Position numbers and translations under genes: made by a program. Of a stretch of DNA of 12,938 nucleotides, positions 5,940-12,076 are shown piece after piece. Position 1 is the stretch's first letter, and each line of letters begins with the position of its first letter. Under the pieces are notes generated by a model. That model was given only the letters and a program-made list of their open reading frames with translations, ran no database searches and was not told where the DNA came from. Source of the DNA: Candidatus Poseidoniales archaeon (GTDB lineage Archaea > Thermoplasmatota > Poseidoniia > Poseidoniales > Poseidoniaceae). The stretch is taken from NCBI GenBank assembly GCA_009887135.1, contig QXYA01000002.1, positions 1 to 12,938 of the forward strand. The letters are read 5' to 3'.

Positions 5940-7106
5940 ATGCGTTGTATGAAACCGATGTATATTCAATCACCAGAGAATACTCTCGCAAGCCTTGTTC
6001 ATGGCATGCGTCTGTTTGATGGGATTGAATTTGATATCCGTCTGTCAAGCGATAATCAAGTTGTCATTCATCACGACCGAACAGTTTCAGTAGATCCCCT
6101 TCGGCTCTCTGGTCGATCGCCTTTTGTTGAAGACTGGACTCTAGACGAACTTCAAGAGTTTGGGTTTTGTTCATTTGAGGACTTATTGAAGCACTCAGAG
6201 ATCCTAAAGGCCGTCCAAGATGAAGGAAAGGTGCTTACTGTCGAAACAAAACGTCCAAGTTTGAAAGTAAAGCGTTCTGGAGGTTTTTTTGCTCGGAAAA
6301 AGCATGATTTACACATGGGTAAAACGATGCATCATGCTGAACAACTGCTCGAGAAATACGAAATTCCAATGGAATCTATTGTTCACTATGCGTTCCATTC
6401 TCGTATGGATAAGGCGATTAACTATGGTGGGGTTAAGGGGCCATGGTCCTCTCTTCGACCTAATATTCGACCTTTTGGTGGCAGAAGAACACATCGCACA
6501 TTTGCGCTCCCCGAGTTTGTTTCAAACTCCTTTAACCGTCTCAAGAAGAAGCACCAACGGAATGGGTCTCCAATGATGCCATGTGCGATTGAATATCTCG
6601 TGCCTCCAACGAATCGAATTCCTATTGGAAAAGCTGTTGGATTGCATGGTAAACACCTTGAGACGTTGACAAAGCAACGAGAAGGATTTCCAGTTTATCT
6701 TTGGCCAGTAAAGCCCACAGTTGAACATGCAGTGCTCAATGCAGGTCTCTCTGCTCTTACAGATTACAGCGACCCTGATCTTACATGGTTGCCAAGTGGA
6801 CATGCTCGTTGGCAACAACCTGCAACGCTTCCTCTCGATGAAGGGCAACAACGATTGCTCGATGCAACGGATGAGGCGAATCACTTGTCTGTTGTCTCTG
6901 AACTCAAAAAAGAAATTACTCCATGGCACGAGGCTGATGTTTCACGACGTCGTGAACTCCTTTCTTACTGGAAAGCTAAGTGGAATTGGCAACCCTCTGT
7001 TGAGGAGATGCTTACCCAATCGATGACAAGCAAAAGCATGCCATGGGAATTTGTTAGAATGATTGGCCATCGTGGTTCAGGAAAGACCCAGCGACCAGTG
7101 TTGTAG
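5940..7106 (+). CDS. glycerophosphodiester phosphodiesterase, apparently circularly permuted
   Basis: A 388-residue protein with a GDPD-type TIM-barrel core. Enzymes of this family hydrolyse glycerophosphodiesters to glycerol phosphate and an alcohol. Visible motifs in order are SPENTLASL (11-19), IEFDIRL (29-35, metal ligands E30 and D32), VVIHHD (41-46, catalytic His), VETKRP (101-106, third acidic ligand) and a late strand, ALTDYSDP (272-279). The normal opening strand with the HRG motif is absent from the N-terminus. Instead MIGHRGSGKTQRPVL forms the last 15 residues (374-388, H377), after a largely helical region of about 100 residues. Joined to the N-terminal PENT, this restores the standard GDPD order. 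N- and C-termini lie close together in a TIM barrel, so the strand could complete the fold from the C-terminus. The start at 5940 is supported by GAGGAA. The stop is 2 nt from the 3' end of the convergent RND gene. No signal peptide is seen, so it is probably cytosolic. Alternatives are a rearranged remnant or a misassembly. Confidence 0.85.
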   Translation: MRCMKPMYIQSPENTLASLVHGMRLFDGIEFDIRLSSDNQVVIHHDRTVSVDPLRLSGRSPFVEDWTLDELQEFGFCSFEDLLKHSEILKAVQDEGKVLTVETKRPSLKVKRSGGFFARKKHDLHMGKTMHHAEQLLEKYEIPMESIVHYAFHSRMDKAINYGGVKGPWSSLRPNIRPFGGRRTHRTFALPEFVSNSFNRLKKKHQRNGSPMMPCAIEYLVPPTNRIPIGKAVGLHGKHLETLTKQREGFPVYLWPVKPTVEHAVLNAGLSALTDYSDPDLTWLPSGHARWQQPATLPLDEGQQRLLDATDEANHLSVVSELKKEITPWHEADVSRRRELLSYWKAKWNWQPSVEEMLTQSMTSKSMPWEFVRMIGHRGSGKTQRPVL

Positions 7107-7108
7107 GG

Positions 7109-9877
7109 TCACTTGTTCTCGTGATGCTTCAAATGGTTCTTGGCATCTCTTCGTAAAAATGGCCCATACAATGCCGGTAAAAGTGTAACACTCGAGATCA
7201 TAGCCAAACTAATGGCAACGATGAACACCTGGCCGAATAAACGCAAGGGCAGAAGTCCTGAGAAGTTGAGAATTGCAAATCCTCCAGCAGTACTCAGAGC
7301 TGCTCCAAACATTGCTCTTCCAGTTGTGGCTGTTGTCTTTGAAGTCCATTCTGCAATGTCTTTTTCAGGATGCATTTCTGCTTCCTCCTCCAATCGAATC
7401 ACATAGTGGACAGCATAATCAACCCCAAGTCCGAGTGCAAGTGCTCCTATTGTAACAGTCTGTGAATTCAATTGATATCCTGCAAGTCCCATGATACCAT
7501 AGACCCACAAAACGACCATGATCAGTGGTATCCAAGTGACAACACCGCGCTGAACACTTTGGATGATATCGTTTGTTCGAATGAATTGAATAATAATGAG
7601 TACAATCAAAATTGTTCCTGCAACAATTGCGGTCGATGTAACCGCTGAAACTGCAACATCTGCACTGATTTGAGCGAGGATTAAGGCTCGTCCACTCAAT
7701 TCCATTGAATATGATCCATTAGCGGAAGAAGCAGATTCTTCGAGTGCATTGGACAAGCCAGTTTCGAAATCCACAGTGTCCTTCCAATCCAACGTACTCG
7801 CTTGGAAGGACAGAATGGTTTGTTGACCATCCGAGTAGAGCAAAGAGTCTGTGATATTGCGTCCTGTTGAATCATTAAGCAGGTATGTTTTGAGTGACTG
7901 ATAACCTTCTCCATTTGATGATAAATTCGCCATCAATCCATCGAGTTCACCATTCGATGCACGCGATGTATCAAGTGTGTCCCACAAACCAGTGGGTACG
8001 CCAGAAACGCCATCCGTTTCTTGTAACGTTGCAATGGCAATATTGTATGCTTCAAATCCTTGAGGAGAAAGAATCTCGCCTTCGAGAACAACGTACAGCG
8101 GAGTAGGACTGCTTTGGAATTCTTCAGCGATCATCAGGAAATCTTGTACCACTTCTAGAGAATCATCAAATTGGCCTTGTGTATCAAATCCGACTTCAAG
8201 TGTACTCATACCGTAAAGCATTGGGAGTGAGAGTAGAGCTGTTACAATGATGACATAGAGTGGTTTATCTTGGGCCATCTCTCCAATTCTTCTGGTGAGT
8301 TTGGTTTCGTTCATTGCTCCAGATTTCGCCAAAGGAAGTGATTTGCTTGGGAACATGGTCATCAAGGCTGGCAGCAAGGATATACTCAACACGTAGATCG
8401 CAAATAAGCCAAGAGCAATGACTGTACCGAAGTTCACAAGGAACATCTGGGATGATAGTCTGAACGATAAGAAACCAACCATATCTGTGAAGATTGCAAT
8501 GACAAGGGCTGCTGATGTTAGGATTGCTCCAGAACGAATGGCCTTCAAACGAACTTCGGGTTCGAAATCCGCCAGGGTCATTCTACCTTGAGGATTGTCT
8601 CTTTCAATGTCCTGCATAACTTCTCTTATTCGTGTTACAACGTGTATTCCATAGTCGACACCAATTGCGAGGAGCAGGATAGGGATGCTATTCATTGCAG
8701 CGTTGAATGTGAGTTTGAAGACGCCCGCTGCACCATATGTTGCTAGGATTGCTAGGACTGTCAAACCGATGACATAGGCAGTATCTCGTCCGGATCGGAA
8801 TTTGATATAGAGAATAACTGTAAGGAATACGAGGGCAAGTGATGTCAATATTCCAATCTCCTTTCCAATATTTGCGCTTTGTTGGTATGAGAACGCAGAG
8901 AATGTGAACACACGTAGTTCATCATCTCCAGTTGAGTCCTTGATGTCCTGGAGGCTGTTTTCAGACCACTCTGTTACAAGTTCCTGAACGTCTCCAATGA
9001 TTTCCGCCTCTTCGTAATTACTTGCTTCAGTTGAGATGACTAAACTGATGAGGACAGGGCCATCGCTTTCCCAAGGTTCGTTCTTGTCTTCGGCAGGCAT
9101 TGTGCTGACAATATTACCTCTGTGATCGATGTTCTGAAGTCCAATATATGTTCCGATGACTCCTTGCAATGGTCCAGTAGTTGCAGCGACAGGGCCAATT
9201 TCATTCGGACTGGTTCGAGCAGAAATCAATTCTTGAATTTGGCCTTGAAGAATACCCAATTCTGCTGCAATTGAAAGATTATCATCCATTCGAAGTTGCC
9301 ATGAATTGACTTCACCTGGTTGCCAGTCAATCAATTCCTGAGCTGTAGGCCCTCTTGGTGATGGGATCATTGCGATAGCTGTAGCGAGATCGTTGAGTGC
9401 TGCTGTAAAATTATCCTCATCTGCAACGGTAGCATTTGCAAGTTGATTGCTGAGAGTATCTCTCCATTCTTGGGATGTTACTGGATCTTGAGTGTTAAGC
9501 CAAAAGACAGCAGAACCCGCAGGTCCACTGGTGGCTTTTCCGCCAAATAATGGTTCATGATACGGCAAGAATGTTTCATCGGTGGATAGATTAGCCTCGA
9601 TCATGGCAAATTGCTTCCATGCTGATTCAGTTTTCATGTCACCTTGCTCAATTTCATCGATGACTCGAATGAAATCAAGTGATGCTTGGTAGCGATCCTC
9701 AATTTCATACAGTAGTTCAGTCGTGTCATTCTGAGGGTAGAATGCGTCTTCACTATTATCAAAATTAATGAATTGAGCCATCGAAGCAAGGGCGAGTGTA
9801 AGGACAAGAATCACAGCAACAGTGGTCTTTGGACGAGTGACCGAAGTTTCTGTTAGTGCATTAAATGGGTTCTGCAT
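7109..9877 (-). CDS. MMPL/RND-superfamily exporter
   Basis: A 922-residue membrane protein built as two homologous halves, typical of RND/MMPL (Patched-like) transporters with about 12 membrane helices. Each half has one helix, a large external domain (about 40-335 and 562-740), and then five helices. The proton-relay signature occurs twice, as GVDYGIH (406-412, D408) and GVDYAVH (818-824, D820), followed by a charged RIRE or RLEEE cytoplasmic segment. Energy would come from the proton or sodium gradient. Substrates in this family are often lipids or other hydrophobic molecules; none can be assigned here. The C-terminus is basic and His-rich (RRDAKNHLKHHENK). The start ATG at 9877 has no Shine-Dalgarno site but lies 27 nt downstream of a TATA box, consistent with a leaderless transcript. 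Its 3' end abuts the GDPD gene. It has no membrane-fusion or outer-membrane partner nearby, as expected for an organism with one membrane. Confidence 0.9.
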   Translation of the reverse strand: MQNPFNALTETSVTRPKTTVAVILVLTLALASMAQFINFDNSEDAFYPQNDTTELLYEIEDRYQASLDFIRVIDEIEQGDMKTESAWKQFAMIEANLSTDETFLPYHEPLFGGKATSGPAGSAVFWLNTQDPVTSQEWRDTLSNQLANATVADEDNFTAALNDLATAIAMIPSPRGPTAQELIDWQPGEVNSWQLRMDDNLSIAAELGILQGQIQELISARTSPNEIGPVAATTGPLQGVIGTYIGLQNIDHRGNIVSTMPAEDKNEPWESDGPVLISLVISTEASNYEEAEIIGDVQELVTEWSENSLQDIKDSTGDDELRVFTFSAFSYQQSANIGKEIGILTSLALVFLTVILYIKFRSGRDTAYVIGLTVLAILATYGAAGVFKLTFNAAMNSIPILLLAIGVDYGIHVVTRIREVMQDIERDNPQGRMTLADFEPEVRLKAIRSGAILTSAALVIAIFTDMVGFLSFRLSSQMFLVNFGTVIALGLFAIYVLSISLLPALMTMFPSKSLPLAKSGAMNETKLTRRIGEMAQDKPLYVIIVTALLSLPMLYGMSTLEVGFDTQGQFDDSLEVVQDFLMIAEEFQSSPTPLYVVLEGEILSPQGFEAYNIAIATLQETDGVSGVPTGLWDTLDTSRASNGELDGLMANLSSNGEGYQSLKTYLLNDSTGRNITDSLLYSDGQQTILSFQASTLDWKDTVDFETGLSNALEESASSANGSYSMELSGRALILAQISADVAVSAVTSTAIVAGTILIVLIIIQFIRTNDIIQSVQRGVVTWIPLIMVVLWVYGIMGLAGYQLNSQTVTIGALALGLGVDYAVHYVIRLEEEAEMHPEKDIAEWTSKTTATTGRAMFGAALSTAGGFAILNFSGLLPLRLFGQVFIVAISLAMISSVTLLPALYGPFLRRDAKNHLKHHENK

Positions 9878-9900
9878 AAAAGGAAGCCCTAGTAACGGTG

Positions 9901-9906
9901 TATAAA
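9901..9906 (-). promoter_or_regulatory. TATA box for the RND exporter gene
   Basis: Read on the minus strand this is TTTATA, the archaeal TATA consensus core, centred about 27 nt upstream of the ATG at 9877. That spacing places transcription start at or next to the start codon, in keeping with the missing Shine-Dalgarno site. No -10/-35 pair of bacterial type is evident. Confidence 0.5.
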
Positions 9907-9984
9907 TGAGTGTTCCAGAATTGAAACTAAATCATATGTGATTTTGAACACTTATTGATAAGGAGATTCCTAGTTAGGGTAAAC

Positions 9985-10362
9985 ATGTCCGAAGAAGAAC
10001 ACCGCTGGAAAAAGGTTTGCAAAAGTTCGAAATTAAAGTTGAATAAAGTGAAGGGAAAGACCATTGGTACGAAAATGGTTGCAGTTATGCGGACCGAAGA
10101 AGGCGTGTTCGGAACAAATGCGTTGTGCAGACACATGGCATGGCCTTTGCATTGGGGTGGAAAAATCAAAGATGGATGCCTACGTTGTCCTCTTCATCAA
10201 TCCTCATATCATCCTAAAGATGGATCAATTAACGAATGGTCTCCGTTTCCATTATTCCCGTGGTATGGGAAAATGCTTGGTAAGTTGAGAAAACCTTCTT
10301 CATTGAAGACGTATGATGTACGAGAAATTGATGGTTATGTCGAAATCGACATGAAATCCTAA
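9985..10362 (+). CDS. small Rieske-type [2Fe-2S] protein
   Basis: A 125-residue soluble protein with one Rieske domain. Cluster ligands are C48-x-H50 (CRH) and C68-x2-H71 (CPLH) separated by 17 residues, the spacing of Rieske ferredoxins and of the N-terminal domain of ring-hydroxylating oxygenases. GGKIKDGCLRCPLH is characteristic. There is no membrane anchor or Tat signal, so it is more likely a cytosolic electron carrier than a cytochrome bc1 subunit. The N-terminal 30 residues are very basic. The ATG at 9985 was chosen because it opens the recognisable domain; an in-frame TTG at 9955 would add ten residues. The upstream TAGGGT is only a weak ribosome binding site, and an AT-rich TTATTGAT at about 9952-9959 could be a TATA element for a leaderless mRNA. 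Its stop codon directly abuts that of citrate synthase on the other strand. Redox partner unknown. Confidence 0.9.
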   Translation: MSEEEHRWKKVCKSSKLKLNKVKGKTIGTKMVAVMRTEEGVFGTNALCRHMAWPLHWGGKIKDGCLRCPLHQSSYHPKDGSINEWSPFPLFPWYGKMLGKLRKPSSLKTYDVREIDGYVEIDMKS

Positions 10363-11532
10363 TCATTCGATATGACGTAGAGATTGCTCTCGAGCAATGT
10401 ACTTAGGTCTGTAAATAGGAACTCCTTTGCCGCCACGCATAACAACTCTTTCGTCAAAGATTTGGGCACCGATTCCGATGACTCTAGCCCATCCAAAGAA
10501 TGTGGTATAGTAACTTGGATTGGTTAGACCAACATGGTGCAGTAATGCACCAGATGCAATGTCTACGTTAGCGTTTGGATTTGATATCTTTGGGTTTTCG
10601 GACAACACTCGAGGGGCTACTTCACGGAGAGTTCGAATGATTTTGAAGTTGGCATCTTCAGGGCAGAGTTTCTCTCCTAATGCAAACTGAACTGTTGCTC
10701 GAGGATCTTCAGAGCGTAGTACAGCGTGTCCAAATCCGAATACTGGACGCCCTTCTTCAAGTTCTTTTCGAACAAAGTGCTCAACTTCTTCTGGTACTGA
10801 TGTACCAACACGAAGGACAAACTCGAGACATGATTGATTTGCTCGGCCATGAAGTGGCCCACTGAGGGCATTCATTGAGCTGGCAATAGACGAGTACAGT
10901 GTAGCATGGCCGCTTGCTACAGCCTTACCGACAAATGTTGAGAGATTGCCACCACCGTGGTCCATGTGGAGGACGAGATAAACTGAAATTATCTTGGCAA
11001 GTTTCTCTTGATCAACGTCTTCGAGTTGCAGTGTATTTGTGAAACGTTGAACCATAGTAAGAGATGTATCATCCTCAGGGATATCGTCTATTCGACCTTC
11101 TCGGTAACGGAACATAAGCCCCATGAGTCGTGGCATTCTCGCTAACAAATTGAGTGCATCTTCCTTCCAATCATTCTTGCAATCCATCATGCCAAGTGAG
11201 TGTATACCAATGGACAACCAATCCATAGGATGGCCATCTTTTGGAAGAGTAGAAAATAACGCTGTTAAATCTCCAGGCATCTCAGCACGAGTTGCTAAAT
11301 CTTGCCTGAATTCTAACGATTGTTCTTCTGTAGGAAGTTCCTTGTTGTAAAGGAGATAGACCACATCTTCTGGTTCCATTTCTGCCAGTTCAGCAATTGG
11401 GTATCCACAATAATGAACTCCTTCTCCTGGAGTGACATATGACGTGCGACATGTACCAACTGGTACGCCGCGCATACCAATATCGAGGTGTTTTTCAGTC
11501 AAGTTAAGAAGATGTTTCGCCTCATCAGTCAC
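10363..11532 (-). CDS. gltA: citrate (Si)-synthase, mitochondrial-type motifs
   Basis: A 389-residue citrate synthase, condensing oxaloacetate and acetyl-CoA to citrate. Conserved sites are HMDHGGGN (189-196; H192 matches an oxaloacetate-binding His), GPLHGRANQ (225-233; catalytic H228), GFGHAVLRSEDPRA (266-279; H269), NVDIASG (322-328; catalytic D324) and R350 in the FGWAR region. The GHAVLR and GPLHGxANQ forms are those of eukaryotic mitochondrial-type enzymes, whereas most bacterial and many archaeal enzymes read GHRVYK and GPLHGGANE. It lacks the long N-terminal domain of hexameric Gram-negative enzymes. The start is a GTG at 11532, the reading that gives MTDEAKHLL. An SD-like GGTGAG lies 3 nt upstream and a TATA box about 36 nt upstream. 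The first in-frame ATG would be Met20. Confidence in function is high; the symbol is by family convention. Confidence 0.94.
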   Translation of the reverse strand: MTDEAKHLLNLTEKHLDIGMRGVPVGTCRTSYVTPGEGVHYCGYPIAELAEMEPEDVVYLLYNKELPTEEQSLEFRQDLATRAEMPGDLTALFSTLPKDGHPMDWLSIGIHSLGMMDCKNDWKEDALNLLARMPRLMGLMFRYREGRIDDIPEDDTSLTMVQRFTNTLQLEDVDQEKLAKIISVYLVLHMDHGGGNLSTFVGKAVASGHATLYSSIASSMNALSGPLHGRANQSCLEFVLRVGTSVPEEVEHFVRKELEEGRPVFGFGHAVLRSEDPRATVQFALGEKLCPEDANFKIIRTLREVAPRVLSENPKISNPNANVDIASGALLHHVGLTNPSYYTTFFGWARVIGIGAQIFDERVVMRGGKGVPIYRPKYIAREQSLRHIE

Positions 11533-11565
11533 TGTCTCACCGTATCTTCCGAATCAGGTCCTCCG

Positions 11566-11571
11566 TATAAA
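11566..11571 (-). promoter_or_regulatory. TATA box for citrate synthase
   Basis: On the minus strand this reads TTTATA, centred about 36 nt upstream of the GTG start at 11532. That predicts transcription start near 11542 and a very short leader of roughly 10 nt that just includes GGTGAG. It indicates that citrate synthase is transcribed separately from the upstream YkgJ gene. Confidence 0.5.
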
Positions 11572-11581
11572 GGAAAGTACG

Positions 11582-11602
11582 AAAAAACACCCAAGTGGTG
11601 TT
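11582..11602 (-). terminator. intrinsic-terminator-like hairpin and T-tract after the YkgJ gene
   Basis: On the minus strand, AACACC - loop ACTTG - GGTGTT forms a perfect six-base stem, and the last two stem bases run into six consecutive T residues. It lies 22 nt past the YkgJ stop and just before the citrate synthase TATA box, a sensible place to end the upstream transcript. Archaea chiefly need the T-tract; the hairpin may be incidental. Confidence 0.45.
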
Positions 11603-11623
11603 GGTAATTACACCTAATCACAC

Positions 11624-12076
11624 TTATTCCCATATTCTGAATCCACGTGTTGATTGGCGATCAGCGTGGACGTGAAGTTTGATTTCTTCTCCAGAGATGA
11701 TAATAGCATCATCAGCGGTAAGTCCTGGGCAGGATTCTTTCACTTGATTCCAAGAACGCTTACTTCGAAGGTTTTCAGCCCACCATGGAAATGCTTTGCA
11801 TTGCTGAGGACGAACTTGATAGACATTGCATTGTTTTTTTTCGTTTAAGTAAATGCATATTCCATCTCCTTGACGGGATCGAAGTATGTATCTGCCATCG
11901 AGCGTTTTTGTACAATCGCGTCTTAGCCATGCTTCGACATCCATTCCTGCATGTTCTGCAAGCTTCTCAGCATCTGTTGGAGCAAGATACACAATGCCTC
12001 CTGGTTGATCGCAACAACGGCCACAGTCTGGCTGACATTGGAAAGAGACTCCATCAGCCCACCATGCGTCTGTCAT
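11624..12076 (-). CDS. YkgJ-family cysteine-cluster protein (CxxxCxxCC)
   Basis: A 150-residue soluble protein of the YkgJ/Fli-B type, in which clustered cysteines are thought to bind a metal or an Fe-S cluster. The N-terminal motif is C14-x3-C18-x2-C21-C22, followed by GGIVYLAPTDAEKLA, typical of the family. Further cysteines are C55, C74 (GICIYL), C83 (QCNVYQVRPQQC), C93 and C116 (ESCPGL). The C-x-V-Y-x-x-R-P-x-x-C-x-x-F-P-W stretch is the other family signature. Its first codon overlaps the stop of the upstream gene as ATGA (12073-12076), so translation is probably coupled. A hairpin with a T-tract follows the stop. The biochemical role of this family is not established. One A8 run in the coding strand (11834-11841) encodes Lys-Lys; the frame is intact across it. 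Confidence 0.88.
   Translation of the reverse strand: MTDAWWADGVSFQCQPDCGRCCDQPGGIVYLAPTDAEKLAEHAGMDVEAWLRRDCTKTLDGRYILRSRQGDGICIYLNEKKQCNVYQVRPQQCKAFPWWAENLRSKRSWNQVKESCPGLTADDAIIISGEEIKLHVHADRQSTRGFRIWE

Noticed and set aside
6522..6929. A 135-codon open frame antisense to the GDPD gene
   Set aside because: It has no recognisable domain and lies wholly inside a well-supported gene; a shadow of the coding bias on the other strand.
7062..7091. GHRGSGKT at the end of the GDPD protein read as a Walker A P-loop (GxxxxGKT)
   Set aside because: The protein ends eight residues after the GSGK and no Walker B or nucleotide-binding fold follows; the hydrophobic strand and HRG followed by RPVL fit the GDPD first strand much better.
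7894..8106. Open frames opposite the RND exporter gene
   Set aside because: Short, without domain signals or ribosome binding sites, and fully inside a large conserved gene.
11834..11841. A8 run (coding strand) in the YkgJ gene as a programmed slippage site
   Set aside because: The zero frame is intact and gives a full-length family match downstream; there is no second frame worth reaching.
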